From: Streptomyces sedi
GTDB lineage: Bacteria; Actinomycetota; Actinomycetes; Streptomycetales; Streptomycetaceae
Assembly: GCF_006335015.1 (NCBI RefSeq)
Contig: NZ_VDGT01000005.1
Span: 248,001 to 312,000, forward strand
Length of the DNA stretch: 64,000 bases
Direction: 5' to 3'
Below, piece by piece: positions 38,466 through 48,399 of the stretch. The number at the start of each line of letters is the position of its first letter. Within the stretch, counting starts at the first letter, position 1. Under the pieces are notes generated by a model, which was given only the letters and a program-made list of their open reading frames with translations, searched no databases and had not been told where the DNA came from. The position numbers and the translations under genes are program-made.

Positions 38466-38888
38466 TCAGGCGCGGGCGGTGGCGAGCGGGCCGCGGCGGG
38501 TGTCGCCGCCCGGGACCGGCTCGGAGGGGTCGGCGCCGAGGGCGACCACGCGGTTGTCGGCGTCGACATGGACGACGGAGGGCCGCAGGGCGCGGGCCTC
38601 GGCGTCGTCGACCTGGGCGTAGCTGATCAGGATCACCAGGTCACCGGGCTTGACCAGGTGCGCGGCGGCGCCGTTGATCCCGATGACGCCGGAGCCGCGG
38701 CGGCCCTCGATGACATAGGTCTCCAGGCGGTTGCCGTTGTCGATGTCGACGATGTGGACCTGCTCGCCGGGAAGCAGGTCGGCGGCATCCATCAGGTCGG
38801 CGTCTATGGTCACCGAACCCACGTAGTGCAGGTCGGCCTCCGTCACCGTGGCTCGGTGGATCTTCGACTTGAACATGGTTCGCAGCAT
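38466..38888 (-). CDS. panD: Aspartate 1-decarboxylase
   Basis: A 140-residue pyruvoyl enzyme that makes beta-alanine for pantothenate and CoA. Self-cleavage occurs at Gly24-Ser25 (HYVGSVTID), exactly at the canonical position when the ATG at 38888 is used, with GGAG seven bases upstream. Other conserved motifs are [26 protein letters not shown], and [14 protein letters not shown]. No other pantothenate gene is adjacent. It is separated from hflX upstream by a strong hairpin, so it has its own promoter. Confidence 0.97.
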   Translation of the reverse strand: MLRTMFKSKIHRATVTEADLHYVGSVTIDADLMDAADLLPGEQVHIVDIDNGNRLETYVIEGRRGSGVIGINGAAAHLVKPGDLVILISYAQVDDAEARALRPSVVHVDADNRVVALGADPSEPVPGGDTRRGPLATARA

Positions 38889-39077
38889 CGCGGTACTCCA
38901 GGAGCTCGGCTCCCTGCCTGCGTTTTCGCAGGTCAAGGGCAGTTTCCATACCATACAACAAGCGCTGTCCGCGGCGGTGTTCCCGGGGCTGGCCCCGCTC
39001 CCCCACCGGCCCGCGGACCACGCCAGACTACGCGCGGCCCCGCGACGGCCCTCCGGGGGTGCCGGCCACGCACGCGC

Positions 39078-39136
39078 GACGGGCCGGAGGGCCCGCCCCG
39101 CGAAGCGTCTCGCGGGTCGGGGCCCTCCGGCCCGTC
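39078..39136 (-). terminator. hflX terminator
   Basis: A 17-base-pair perfect outer stem (39078-39094 with 39120-39136) encloses a second seven-base-pair stem. It lies 21 bases beyond the hflX stop and isolates panD. Confidence 0.8.
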
Positions 39137-39156
39137 GTGAAAGAAGACCCCGGTGG

Positions 39157-40635
39157 TCAGGGCCTGGTGGCGGGGGCGAACCGCTCCAACGAGGCCCCCA
39201 GCTCCGGGTGCACCCTCGCCCTGAGCAGGGTGCCCTCGCCGGTGTGCTCCTCGGAGAGCACCTCGCCCTCCTCGTGCACCCGGGAGACCAGCGCGCCCTC
39301 GGTGTAGGGCACCAGCGCCTCCAACTCGACCGAGGGATGCGGCAACCGCTCCTCGATGAGGGCCAGCAGCTCGTCCATCCCCAGCCCGCTGTGGGCGGAG
39401 ACCGCGATCGCCTGGCGCTCGGTGCGCAGCAGCCGCTGGAGGATCACCTCGTCGGCGATGTCCGCCTTGTTGACCACGACGATCTCCGGCACGTCCCGCG
39501 CGCCCACGTCGTTGATCACCTCACGGACGGCGGCCAACTGCTCCTCCGGCACCGGGTGCGAACCGTCCACCACGTGCAGGATCAGGTCCGCGTCGCCGAC
39601 CTCCTCCATCGTGGAGCGGAACGCCTCGACCAGGTGGTGCGGCAGGTGACGCACGAAGCCCACCGTGTCGGCCAGGGTGTAGGAACGTCCCCCCGGGGTC
39701 TCGGCCTTGCGGACCGTCGGGTCGAGGGTGGCGAACAGCGCGTTCTCCACCAGGACGCCCGCTCCGGTGAGGCGGTTGAGCAGCGAGGACTTCCCCGCGT
39801 TGGTGTAGCCGGCGATGGCGACCGAGGGGACCTCGCGGCGGTGGCGCTCGCGCCGCTTGACGTCGCGCCCGACCTTCATCTGGGCGATCTCGCGACGCAT
39901 CTTCGCCATCTTCTCGCGGATGCGCCGACGGTCCGTCTCGATCTTGGTCTCACCGGGACCGCGGGTCGCCATCCCGCCGCCACCGCCGCCGCCCATCTGC
40001 CGGGAGAGCGACTGCCCCCAGCCGCGCAGCCGGGGCAGCATGTACTGCATCTGGGCAAGCGCCACCTGCGCCTTGCCCTCACGGGACTTGGCGTGCTGGG
40101 CGAAGATGTCGAGGATCAGAGCGGTGCGGTCCACCACCTTGACCTTGACGACGTCCTCCAGGTGGATCAGCTGCCCGGGGCTCAGCTCGCCGTCGCAGAC
40201 CACCGTGTCGGCAGCCGTCTCGACGACCAGGTCGCGCAGCTCCTGGGCCTTGCCCGAGCCGATGTAGGTGGCGGGATCCGGCCGGTCGCGGCGCTGGATC
40301 ACGCCGTCGAGGACCATGGCGCCCGCCGTCTCGGCGAGTGCGGCGAGCTCGGCCAGCGAGTTGTCCGCGTCCTGGGCCGAGCCGGAGGTCCAGACGCCGA
40401 CCAGCACCACGCGCTCCAGGCGCAGCTGTCGGTACTCGACCTCGGTGACGTCCTCCAGCTCGGTGGAGAGGCCGGCGACCCGCCGCAGCGCGGCGCGCTC
40501 CTCCCGCTCGAACTGCTCGCCGTCCCGGTCGTCGGTGAACTCGTTCCAGGCGACGTCCTCATCCATCAGGGCGTCGGCCCGGCGGTTCGCCGTGGAGTGG
40601 CGCTGGGTGTCCTGAGGAAGGGAAGGGAAGGTCAA
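39157..40635 (-). CDS. hflX: Ribosome-associated GTPase HflX
   Basis: A 492-residue GTPase that splits or rescues stalled ribosomes in characterised relatives. The N-terminal domain ([21 protein letters not shown]) precedes a glycine-rich linker ([17 protein letters not shown]). The G domain has G1 [10 protein letters not shown]3 DTVGF and G4 NKAD. The start is the TTG at 40635 with AAGGA five bases upstream; this gives the N-terminus usual for Streptomyces HflX, and the first ATG is some 20 codons further on. It lies 230 bases downstream of rshA. Confidence 0.95.
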   Translation of the reverse strand: MTFPSLPQDTQRHSTANRRADALMDEDVAWNEFTDDRDGEQFEREERAALRRVAGLSTELEDVTEVEYRQLRLERVVLVGVWTSGSAQDADNSLAELAALAETAGAMVLDGVIQRRDRPDPATYIGSGKAQELRDLVVETAADTVVCDGELSPGQLIHLEDVVKVKVVDRTALILDIFAQHAKSREGKAQVALAQMQYMLPRLRGWGQSLSRQMGGGGGGGMATRGPGETKIETDRRRIREKMAKMRREIAQMKVGRDVKRRERHRREVPSVAIAGYTNAGKSSLLNRLTGAGVLVENALFATLDPTVRKAETPGGRSYTLADTVGFVRHLPHHLVEAFRSTMEEVGDADLILHVVDGSHPVPEEQLAAVREVINDVGARDVPEIVVVNKADIADEVILQRLLRTERQAIAVSAHSGLGMDELLALIEERLPHPSVELEALVPYTEGALVSRVHEEGEVLSEEHTGEGTLLRARVHPELGASLERFAPATRP

Positions 40636-40865
40636 TGCGATCCTTAGGTTCGACTGGTCAGCCACACGATGGGGCCACCGCGAGGGCCGCCGCACGCATG
40701 GGCTGGGGAACTGGGCCTGTTCGGCAAACGCCCGGGCCGCCGGGATGATTCCCGGTCGAGGCCCCCGGCACGCCGGGGCTCCTCCGCCATGGTGGCACGA
40801 CGGCGGCCCCCCGGCACCGGATTAACGGCCCGACGCCCGGCCCGCAACGCGGCCGGCACGCCGGC

Positions 40866-42980
40866 TCACGGATGCAGTCGGACCGCGCGCGAGACGTCAT
40901 ACACGCCGGGTACCCGGCGCATGGCCCGCATCAACCTCGGCAGCCCCGACGCGTCCGGCAGCCGCAGCGTGTAGGTGTGGCGGACCCGCTGCTGGCGCGG
41001 CGGCTCCACCTCGGCATGGACCACGGCCGCGCCGTGCAGGGCCAGGGCCTCGGTGAGGTCGGCCAGCAGCTCGGGCCGCCCCAGCGCCTCCGCCTGGAGG
41101 GTGACCCGGCAGCCGCCGGAGGCGGAGAGCCACCGGACGGCCAGCGCCGCGCGCCCGCCGTCGACCATCTCCACGGCCGTCGGACACTCCTGCCGGTGCA
41201 CGGTCACGGCGCCGCCCCGCACCGCGAAGCCACAGGCGGCGTCCGGCGGAACGGGCGTGCAGCAGCGCGCCAACCGCACCTGCGCGCGGGGCGCGCCCGG
41301 CACGAGCGCCGCCTCCTCCTCGCCCGCCGGCGCGCCCTCGTGCGCCGGCGGCTCCGGCTCGGGCGCGGGGGGCCTGGCCTCCTCGCCGCGCTCGCTCTCC
41401 GGCCGCGCGCCCCCGGTCTTGAGCCAGGAGCGGATCGCGACCCTGGCCGCCGGGGTCGTCGCGTGCTCCAGCCACTCGGGCGAGGGGCCCGAGCCCCCCT
41501 CACCGGCGAGCAGCAGCTGAACGGTGTCCCCGTCGCGGAGCACGGTGCGCAGGTTCGCCAGCCGGCCGTTGACCCGGGCGCCCATGCAGGAGTGGGCCGC
41601 CGCGCCGTGTCGGGCGTAGGCCGCGTCCACGCAGGTGGCGCCGACCGGCAGCTGCAGCGGGCCGTCCTCGGAGGCGCCGGCGAAGACGGTGATCTCGCGG
41701 TCCCTGGCCAGCTCCTCGCGCAGCTCGGTCCAGAAGGTGTCGGAGTCCGTCGCCTGCTCCTGCCACTTCAGCAGCCGGGAGAGCCAGCCGGGACGCGTCG
41801 GGTCCCCCACGCGTTCCGGCTCCTCAGGACCCGCCTCCGCCTCGGCGGAGCGGTGCGGGTCGCCGAGGGCGATCACGCCGTTCTCCGCGACGCGGTGCAT
41901 GGCGTGGGTGCGGACCAGCACCTCGGCGACGTCGCCCGCCGGGGTGGCGAAGGCCGTGTGCAGGGACTGGTACAGGTTGAACTTGGGGGCGGCGACGAAG
42001 TCCTTGAACTCCGAGACCACCGGGGTGAGACAGGTGTGCAGCTCGCCGAGGACCGCGTAGCAGTCGGCGTTCTCCCCGACCAGGATCAGCAGCCGCCCGT
42101 GGTCCCAGGGGCCCAGCTCCCCGCGTTTGAGCCGGGCGCGGTGCACGGAGAAGAGGTGGCGGGGCCGGATCTGGACCTCGGCCGCGATGCCGGCCTCCCG
42201 CAGGACGCCCCGCACCAGCGAGGCGGCCTCGGTGAGCGGGTCGGGCTGCCCGTGGTGCGCGAGCACCAGCTCCCTGGCCGCGCGGTGCTCCTCGGGGTGG
42301 AGGACGGCGAAGACCAGGTCCTCCAGCTCGGTCTTGACCGTGTGCACCCCGAGCCGCTCGGCCAGCGGGATCAGCACGTCCCTGGTCACCCGCGCGATCC
42401 GCGCCTGCTTCTCGGGCCGCATCACGCCGAGGGTGCGCATGTTGTGCAGCCGGTCGGCGAGCTTGATCGACATGACGCGGACGTCGCTGCCGGTGGCCAC
42501 CAGCATCTTGCGGAACGTCTCGGACTCGGCCGCGGCGCCGTACTCGACCTTCTCCAGCTTGGTGACGCCGTCCACCAGATGGCCGACCTCGTCCCCGAAG
42601 TCGGCCCGCACCTGCTCCAGGGTCACCTCGGTGTCCTCGACGGTGTCGTGCAGCAGCGAGGCGGTCAACGTGGTGGTCTCCGCGCCGAGTTCGGCGAGGA
42701 TCAGGGTGACCGCCAGCGGGTGGGTGATGTAGGGCTCACCGCTCTTGCGGGTCTGGCCGCGGTGCGCCTCCTCGGCGATCTGGTAGGCGCGGCGCAGCAG
42801 GTCTATGTCGGCGCCGGGGTGGTGGCCACGGTGTGCCTTGGCCAGATGCTCGATGGCGTCGGGGAGCGAGTGGCGGTCCGAGCCGAAGACCGCCGCGCGG
42901 CCGAGCTGACGGAGCTTCACGCGGCGATGGCCCCGGCGTGTGGGCGTCGTGCCGCTCGGGGTGGTCGCCTCTGCCGTCAT
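40866..42980 (-). CDS. rshA: RelA/SpoT-family (p)ppGpp hydrolase/synthetase homologue
   Basis: A 704-residue RSH protein. The HD hydrolase domain is intact (ITHPLAVT, SLLHDTVEDT, IKLADRLHNMRTL; residues 60-230). The synthetase-like domain (about 280-400) keeps FKDFVAAPKFNLYQSLHT and AEVLVRTHAMH. However, IRPRHLFSVHRARL replaces the usual GRPKHIYSIYRKM, so two substrate-binding lysines appear changed. TGS-like, zinc-finger-type (RCCTPVPPD) and ACT-like domains follow. The start is the ATG at 42980 with GGAGG nine bases upstream. I assign rshA, the second RSH gene of Streptomyces besides relA, on position and length. Confidence 0.88.
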   Translation of the reverse strand: MTAEATTPSGTTPTRRGHRRVKLRQLGRAAVFGSDRHSLPDAIEHLAKAHRGHHPGADIDLLRRAYQIAEEAHRGQTRKSGEPYITHPLAVTLILAELGAETTTLTASLLHDTVEDTEVTLEQVRADFGDEVGHLVDGVTKLEKVEYGAAAESETFRKMLVATGSDVRVMSIKLADRLHNMRTLGVMRPEKQARIARVTRDVLIPLAERLGVHTVKTELEDLVFAVLHPEEHRAARELVLAHHGQPDPLTEAASLVRGVLREAGIAAEVQIRPRHLFSVHRARLKRGELGPWDHGRLLILVGENADCYAVLGELHTCLTPVVSEFKDFVAAPKFNLYQSLHTAFATPAGDVAEVLVRTHAMHRVAENGVIALGDPHRSAEAEAGPEEPERVGDPTRPGWLSRLLKWQEQATDSDTFWTELREELARDREITVFAGASEDGPLQLPVGATCVDAAYARHGAAAHSCMGARVNGRLANLRTVLRDGDTVQLLLAGEGGSGPSPEWLEHATTPAARVAIRSWLKTGGARPESERGEEARPPAPEPEPPAHEGAPAGEEEAALVPGAPRAQVRLARCCTPVPPDAACGFAVRGGAVTVHRQECPTAVEMVDGGRAALAVRWLSASGGCRVTLQAEALGRPELLADLTEALALHGAAVVHAEVEPPRQQRVRHTYTLRLPDASGLPRLMRAMRRVPGVYDVSRAVRLHP

Positions 42981-43219
42981 GTGGGGGCACCTCCGCGGTC
43001 GGGTGGACCGGACCGCGGCTCATGTCCGGTGGTCCCGTTGACCCGGGACAGTCCCGCAGCGGCGCCGGTGCTTGATGCTACCGAGCCCACCACGCGCGAC
43101 GGACCGGGAGGGGTCCCGATCGCCGGGGATCACCCATTCAGGTGACGTATGTTCTGGCGAAGCTGGCCGAAAGAGACTGCTCAGAGGCTGAGGAATGACG
43201 TTTCGTCGCCCGAGGGCGT

Positions 43220-43250
43220 GCCCCGGGGCGCGTCGAACGCGTCCCGGGGC
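43220..43250 (-). terminator. dapF terminator
   Basis: A thirteen-base-pair stem with one wobble (GCCCCGGGGCGCG and complement) and a five-base loop lies nine bases beyond the dapF stop. Confidence 0.72.
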
Positions 43251-43258
43251 GGCGAACA

Positions 43259-44155
43259 TCAGTCCTCACCCGCCAACAACCCCGGGGCAAGCGTGCCTTC
43301 GGCCACGATCACGGCCGGGCCCGTCATGCTCACGGTGCCGTCGACCCCTTCCTCGATCTCCAGCCGACCGCCGGGAACGTCCACCGTGTAGGCCACCGGC
43401 CGGCCGTCCACGACCGGGTCCCGGCCGTCCCTGCGGGCGGCGGCCACCATCACGGCGCAGGCCCCGGTGCCGCACGAGCGGGTCTCCCCCGAGCCGCGCT
43501 CGTGGACGCGGAGCGCCACGTGGCGCTCGCCCCGGTCCACGACGAACTCCACGTTGGTGCCGTGCGGGTAGGCCGAGGCGGGGCGCACCAGCGGCGCCTC
43601 GCGCAGCCCCCCGGCGTGGGCGAGGTCGTCGACGAACGCGACCGCGTGCGGGTTGCCCATGTCCACGTGGTGGGCCGGCCAGTCGCGGGCCCCGACGGCG
43701 ACGGTCACCGAGGGGGCGGCGCCGTCCGGGAGGCGCGCGGTTCCCATCGTCACGGTGACGGGGCCCCGCTCCGGGTCCCGCGCGTCGAACCGCGCCCGGC
43801 GCTGGCCGGCCCGGGTGACGACGGTGACCTCGGCGGCGTCCACCAGACCGGCGTGGCGCAGATAACGGGCGAAGACCCGCAGCCCGTTGCCGCACATCTC
43901 GGCGACGCCGCCGTCGGCGTTGCGGTAGTCCATGAACCACTCGGCCCCCTCGGCCCGTCCGGCCGCCTCGGGGTGGACGGCCGCGCGCACCACGCGCAGC
44001 ACGCCGTCGGCGCCGACGCCCGCCCGGCGGTCGCAGAGCCGGGCCACGTCGGCGGCCGTCAGGTCGAGCCGGCCGTCGTGGTCGGGGATGATGACGAAGT
44101 CGTTCTCGGTGCCGTGTCCCTTGAGGAACGGCACGCGCCGCGCTGGGGTACCCAC
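43259..44155 (-). CDS. dapF: Diaminopimelate epimerase
   Basis: A 298-residue cofactor-independent epimerase converting LL- to meso-diaminopimelate for lysine and peptidoglycan. Streptomyces walls use LL-DAP, so here it mainly serves lysine. The two catalytic cysteines are Cys88 (EMCGNG) and Cys228 (RSCGTG), and KGHGTENDF marks the N-terminus. The start is the GTG at 44155; there is no ribosome site, but TACGAT lies exactly six bases upstream, suggesting a leaderless mRNA even though the membrane-protein gene ends only 25 bases upstream. Confidence 0.95.
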   Translation of the reverse strand: MGTPARRVPFLKGHGTENDFVIIPDHDGRLDLTAADVARLCDRRAGVGADGVLRVVRAAVHPEAAGRAEGAEWFMDYRNADGGVAEMCGNGLRVFARYLRHAGLVDAAEVTVVTRAGQRRARFDARDPERGPVTVTMGTARLPDGAAPSVTVAVGARDWPAHHVDMGNPHAVAFVDDLAHAGGLREAPLVRPASAYPHGTNVEFVVDRGERHVALRVHERGSGETRSCGTGACAVMVAAARRDGRDPVVDGRPVAYTVDVPGGRLEIEEGVDGTVSMTGPAVIVAEGTLAPGLLAGED

Positions 44156-44161
44156 CCGTCG

Positions 44162-44167
44162 ATCGTA
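44162..44167 (-). promoter_or_regulatory. -10 element for a leaderless dapF transcript
   Basis: TACGAT on the minus strand, six bases before the GTG start. The -35 region is poor. Confidence 0.45.
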
Positions 44168-44180
44168 GTCGGGGGCCGGA

Positions 44181-44735
44181 TCACCGCAGGCCGGCCACCC
44201 GCCAGAAGGCCAGGGCGAGGGCGGCGGAGAGCGCCAGGGCGTAGAGCACGAGCAGCCGCCAGTCCGGGCGGCGGCCCGAGCCGCGCGGCGGCACTCCGGG
44301 CCAGGTGTAGCCGACGCGGCGGGCGGCCATCATGCCCCACCCGGCGGCCGACGAGCCGATCAGCAGGCCGAGCATCGCGACCACGGCCCCGGCCTCGTCG
44401 AAGGCGAAGGCCAGGGGGAAGGCGAACATCAGCGAGCCGAGCAGGCTCAGCAGCACGATGGGCGCGATCAGCGTGAGGCGCAGCCTGCGCGGCGGTCGCA
44501 GCTCGCCGTAGGACTCGGCGCGCTCGGCCTCGTCCTCGGGGCCGAGGGAGTCGTCGTCGTGGGGCAGCGTCTCGTCGGGGAGCGGGGAACTCCCGCGCAG
44601 CCCCTCGGCCTCGTCCGAGCCGTCGAACCCCGCCCCGAGCGCCTCGGCGGGGCGCGGCACCGAGGGGGTCGCGGACGGTGCGGAATCGTTTGCCCGTTCG
44701 GTGGTGCCGCTGGTCTCGCGAGGGCTGGCCTCCAT
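44181..44735 (-). CDS. Small membrane protein with acidic N-terminus
   Basis: A 184-residue protein. The first 85 residues are acidic, Ser/Pro-rich and probably cytoplasmic and disordered. Three membrane helices follow (LTLIAPIVLLSLLG.., AGAVVAMLGLLIGSS.., LLVLYALALSAALALAF). I do not recognise a functional family beyond conserved streptomycete proteins at this position. The start is the ATG at 44735, nine bases after GGGGAGGG; a GTG six bases upstream is an alternative. It lies directly upstream of dapF. Confidence 0.82.
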   Translation of the reverse strand: MEASPRETSGTTERANDSAPSATPSVPRPAEALGAGFDGSDEAEGLRGSSPLPDETLPHDDDSLGPEDEAERAESYGELRPPRRLRLTLIAPIVLLSLLGSLMFAFPLAFAFDEAGAVVAMLGLLIGSSAAGWGMMAARRVGYTWPGVPPRGSGRRPDWRLLVLYALALSAALALAFWRVAGLR

Positions 44736-45038
44736 CGCCACGCGCCCTCCCCACTCCACGGTTCCCGGTCGTAGCATCGGGCTCGATGATGGCACGCTCA
44801 ACGCCCACTCCCGGGCCCTGGGAGCGTCCCGATGCCATCACGTGATCAGGATGTGACCGCCCGTTCGACGGGGCGCGGGAGGGACGTCCCGGGCCCGCAT
44901 GATCATCGCGCCGCACGGGCCTCGAAGGCCGCCGCCCGCGGTCTCCGGGCGGCGTTCCTCCGTCCGGGCGCACCCCGGGTCGCGGGGCGTCCCCCCGGGC
45001 GGTCACCGAACGTCAGAACCCGGCGGGGGCGGGGGCGT
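44736..45038. other. 303-base gap between miaA and the membrane-protein gene
   Basis: It contains the miaA terminator hairpin (44930-44954) and the promoter region of the membrane-protein/dapF pair. I see no gene and no clear promoter. Confidence 0.5.
44930..44954 (-). terminator. miaA terminator
   Basis: A nine-base-pair stem (CGCCGCCCG with CGGGCGGCG) with a seven-base loop lies 84 bases past the miaA stop. Confidence 0.6.
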
Positions 45039-45986
45039 TCAGCGGTCGACCTTCCGTTCGACGAGCTGCCAGGCGCGGTCCGCGAGTGTGCTCCCCGCTC
45101 CGGCGCCGGCGTCGAGCCAGTGGATCCTCGGGTCCCTGCGGAACCACCGGTCCTGCCGGCGGGCGAAGCGGCGGGTGGCCCGCGTCGTCTCCTCCCGGGC
45201 GGCGGCCTCGTCGTACGTCCCGTCGAGGGCGGCCAGCACCTGCTGGTAGCCGAGCGCGCGGGAGGCGGTCCGCCCGTCGCGGAGCCCGACGGCCTCCAGC
45301 CGACGCACCTCGTCGACGAGGCCGGCGGCCCACATCGTCTCGACGCGCCGCGCGATCCGGTCGTCCAGCTCCGGCCTCGGCACCCCGACGCCGAGATACA
45401 GCGTCGGGTAGTGGGCGCGGTCCTCGTCGGGGGCCGGCAGCTGGGCGGTGAACGGGCGGCCGGTGATCTCGATGATCTCCAGGGCGCGCACGACGCGGCG
45501 GCCGTTGCTGGGCAGGATCGCCTCCGCGGCCGGCGGGTCCAGCGCGGCGAGCCTGGCGTGCAGCGCGCCGCTGCCGACCCGCGCCAGCTCCTCCTCCAGC
45601 GCGGCGCGGGCGCCTGGGTGGGTGCCGGGGAAGGAGAGGGCGTCCAGCGCGCCCCGCACGTAGAGCCCGGAGCCGCCGACCACCACGGGCGTGCGGCCGA
45701 GGAGCAGCAGCCGGTCGATCTCCGCCCTGGCCAGGCGCTGGTACTCGGCGACGCTGGCGGTGACCGTGACGTCGAGGACGTCGAGGAGGTGGTGCGGCAC
45801 GCCGCCGCGTTCGGCCACGGTGAGCTTGGCCGTACCGACGTCCATGCCCCGGTAGAGCTGCATGGAGTCGGCGTTGATCACCTCGCCGCCGAGCCGGCCG
45901 GCGAGCGCCACGGCGAGGTCGGACTTGCCGGCCGCCGTGGGGCCGACGACGGCGATGACGCGGGGGGAGGGAGGGGCGGCGTGCAC
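45039..45986 (-). CDS. miaA: tRNA dimethylallyltransferase
   Basis: A 315-residue enzyme that prenylates A37 of tRNAs reading UNN codons. The P-loop [11 protein letters not shown] is near residue 15, followed by the catalytic [17 protein letters not shown] and the tRNA-binding GSGLYVRG. The start is the GTG at 45986 with GGGAG nine bases upstream. Its product is the substrate of MiaB, encoded two genes upstream on the same strand, so the block supplies one modification pathway. Confidence 0.96.
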   Translation of the reverse strand: MHAAPPSPRVIAVVGPTAAGKSDLAVALAGRLGGEVINADSMQLYRGMDVGTAKLTVAERGGVPHHLLDVLDVTVTASVAEYQRLARAEIDRLLLLGRTPVVVGGSGLYVRGALDALSFPGTHPGARAALEEELARVGSGALHARLAALDPPAAEAILPSNGRRVVRALEIIEITGRPFTAQLPAPDEDRAHYPTLYLGVGVPRPELDDRIARRVETMWAAGLVDEVRRLEAVGLRDGRTASRALGYQQVLAALDGTYDEAAAREETTRATRRFARRQDRWFRRDPRIHWLDAGAGAGSTLADRAWQLVERKVDR

Positions 45987-46037
45987 GCGTCCAGTCTCCC
46001 AGAACGCCGCCGGGCGCCCGTCGGGTGGGAGCGGGGG

Positions 46038-46745
46038 TCAGGACCAGGTGGCGACGAGGTAGGCCACGCCGTACGGGGCCTCGTCGTACAGGAGGTGCCC
46101 CGCGAGGCCGGCGCGCTCGGCGGCGCCGGCGAGCAGCTGCCAGGCGGGGCGTCCCGCGACGTGCAGCTGGCGGGCCAGGACCGGGTCGAGGCCGGCCAGG
46201 GCGGCGGTGTCCGCGCGGGCGAGGGCGTCGGCCACGGCGCGGTCGAACGGTTCGGCGCGGTCGTCGAAGGCGCCGGGCGCCTTGGCGGTCCGGCAGGCGC
46301 TGCCGTCGCCCAGCACCAGCAGGGCCAGTCGTTCCTCGCCCGCGCCGAGTTGGCGGCCGGCCTCCAGGCAGTCGGCGGCCTTCGCGTCCTGGGGCAGGGC
46401 GCGGGCGGCGACGGGCGCGGCGCGCCAGTGGGTGCGTTCCAGCAGCCAGGCGCCGACGGTGAGCGAGGGCGGCAGGGGGCGCGCGCCCGGCTCGCCCGCG
46501 CCCAGGGTCACGTCGAGCGCCACCCCGAAGCCGCGGAGCGACCCCCGGCTGCCGGCGGCGAACTCCCCGCTCTCGGCCGCGGTGGCCGGCCCGACCACCA
46601 GCAGCCGGTCGGGGCGCGCCGCGGCCAGCACCGCGAGGGCGTCGTCACAGGCGGACCGGGCCCGGTCCAGCTCCCCGGCGGCGCCGGAGGCGACCTCGGG
46701 GACGAGCAGGGGCGGGCAGGGGCATACCGCGGCGGCGACGAGCAT
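46038..46745 (-). CDS. Class III extradiol dioxygenase-like protein
   Basis: A 235-residue protein related to the LigB/MEMO superfamily, by the N-terminus AAAVCPCPPLLVPEV and segments LLVVGPATA and ALLVLGDGSA. The histidines that bind iron in true dioxygenases are not obvious, so activity is doubtful. It always sits between miaB and miaA in relatives I know, but no link to tRNA modification is established. The start is the ATG at 46745; there is no ribosome site, and TAGGCT lies seven bases upstream, so leaderless translation is possible. Confidence 0.78.
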   Translation of the reverse strand: MLVAAAVCPCPPLLVPEVASGAAGELDRARSACDDALAVLAAARPDRLLVVGPATAAESGEFAAGSRGSLRGFGVALDVTLGAGEPGARPLPPSLTVGAWLLERTHWRAAPVAARALPQDAKAADCLEAGRQLGAGEERLALLVLGDGSACRTAKAPGAFDDRAEPFDRAVADALARADTAALAGLDPVLARQLHVAGRPAWQLLAGAAERAGLAGHLLYDEAPYGVAYLVATWS

Positions 46746-46810
46746 GATCGAAAGCCTACGGCCTGACCGGCGCCTCCCGTGGGCGCGGAGCCGGCCCGGC
46801 CGGCGGGTGG

Positions 46811-48319
46811 TTAGTGGCCGACGCCGCAGCCGCCGACGGGCTCCGTCGGCTGGGGCGGTGCCCCGACCGTCGGCAGGCCGAGCAGCACGCCGCCCGAACC
46901 GGCCGGCTCGGGCTGGGCGTTGCGCCGCTCCCAGGCGTCGCCGGCGCGGCTGCGCCGGACCTGGAGGGGCTCGCCCTCGGCCAGCAGGTGGTGCGGGGCC
47001 GCGTAGGTGACCTCGACGGTGACCAGGTCGCCGGGGCGGACGGGCTCCTCGGGGCGGGTGAAGTGGACCAGCCGGTTGTCCGGGGCGCGGCCGGAGAGCC
47101 GGCGGGTCGCGCCGTCCTTGCGGCCCTCGCCCTCCGCGACCAGCACCTCGACGGTCCTGCCGACCTGGCGCCTGTTCTCCGCCCAGGAGATCTCCTCCTG
47201 GAGGGCGACCAGCCGCTCGTAGCGCTCCTGGACGACCTCCTTGGGGATCTGCCCCGGCATCTCGGCGGCCGGGGTGCCCGGCCGCTTGGAGTACTGGAAG
47301 GTGAACGCCTGGGCGAAGCGCGCCTCCCGCACCACGTGCAGGGTCTCCTGGAAGTCCTCCTCGGTCTCGCCGGGGAAGCCCACGATGATGTCGGTGGTCA
47401 GCGCCGCCTCGGGGATGGACTCCCTGACCTTGTCGACGATGCCCAGATACCGGTCCTGGCGGTAGGAGCGGCGCATGGCCTTCAGCACCCGGGAGGAGCC
47501 GGACTGGAGCGGCATGTGCAGCTGCGGCATCACGTGGGGCGTGGTCGCCATCGCCTCGATCACGTCGTCGGTGAAGTCCCTGGGGTGGGGCGAGGTGAAG
47601 CGGACCCGCTCCAGTCCCTCGACGTTGCCGCAGGCGCGCAGCAGCTTGGAGAACGCCTGGCGGTCGCCGATGTCGGAGCCGTAGGCGTTGACGTTCTGGC
47701 CGAGCAGGGTGATCTCGATGACGCCCTCGGCGACCAGCGCCTCCACCTCGGCGAGGATGTCGCCGGGGCGCCGGTCCTTCTCCTTGCCGCGCAGGGCGGG
47801 CACGATGCAGAAGGTGCAGGTGTTGTTGCAGCCGACGGAGATCGCGACCCAGGCCGCGTAGGCGCTGTCCCTGCGGGTCGGGAGGGTGGAGGGGAACGCC
47901 TCCAGCGACTCGGCGATCTCCACCTGTGCCTCGCGCTCGACCCTGGCGCGCTCCAGCAGCACCGGCAGGCTGCCGACGTTGTGCGTGCCGAAGACGACGT
48001 CGACCCAGGGGGCGCGGCGGGTGATGGTGTCCCGGTCCTTCTGGGCCAGGCAGCCGCCGACGGCGATCTGCATCCCGGGGCGGGCGGCCTTCTTCGGCGC
48101 GAGCTGGCCGAGGTTGCCGTAGAGGCGGTTGTCCGCGTTCTCCCGGACGGCGCAGGTGTTGAACACCACGATGTCGGCGACCTCGTCGTGCTCCCCCGCC
48201 GGCACGTAGCCGGCGTCCTCCAGGAGCCCGGCCATGCGTTCCGAGTCGTGGACGTTCATCTGGCAACCGAACGTCCGGACCTGGTAGGTGCGCGTCTGGG
48301 CCGTGGCGGGAGTTGGCAT
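46811..48319 (-). CDS. miaB: tRNA-2-methylthio-N6-dimethylallyladenosine synthase
   Basis: A 502-residue radical SAM methylthiotransferase. The N-terminal UPF0004 domain binds one 4Fe-4S cluster through Cys19 (TFGCQMN), NTCAVRE and VGGCLAQ. The radical SAM motif CNNTCTFC binds the second cluster, and a TRAM domain is at about residues 385-455. The C-terminus is extended and ends with GGCGVGH. The start is the ATG at 48319. It modifies i6A37 made by MiaA and heads the miaB-dioxygenase-miaA block. It is divergent from the TAXI-like gene, 80 bases away. Confidence 0.96.
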   Translation of the reverse strand: MPTPATAQTRTYQVRTFGCQMNVHDSERMAGLLEDAGYVPAGEHDEVADIVVFNTCAVRENADNRLYGNLGQLAPKKAARPGMQIAVGGCLAQKDRDTITRRAPWVDVVFGTHNVGSLPVLLERARVEREAQVEIAESLEAFPSTLPTRRDSAYAAWVAISVGCNNTCTFCIVPALRGKEKDRRPGDILAEVEALVAEGVIEITLLGQNVNAYGSDIGDRQAFSKLLRACGNVEGLERVRFTSPHPRDFTDDVIEAMATTPHVMPQLHMPLQSGSSRVLKAMRRSYRQDRYLGIVDKVRESIPEAALTTDIIVGFPGETEEDFQETLHVVREARFAQAFTFQYSKRPGTPAAEMPGQIPKEVVQERYERLVALQEEISWAENRRQVGRTVEVLVAEGEGRKDGATRRLSGRAPDNRLVHFTRPEEPVRPGDLVTVEVTYAAPHHLLAEGEPLQVRRSRAGDAWERRNAQPEPAGSGGVLLGLPTVGAPPQPTEPVGGCGVGH

Positions 48320-48364
48320 GGGAAGGACTCAATCCACATCGATCAGAGGGCGGCAAGCTGGCCG

Positions 48365-48393
48365 CTGCCAAGTCTACGGTCCGCTGATAGTTT
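48365..48393 (+). promoter_or_regulatory. Promoter placing the transcript start on the TAXI-like start codon
   Basis: CTGCCA, a 17-base spacer and TAGTTT resemble a principal-sigma promoter (four of six at -35). The -10 ends six bases before the GTG at 48400, so the message would have no leader. Confidence 0.62.
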
Positions 48394-48399
48394 GCTCGG

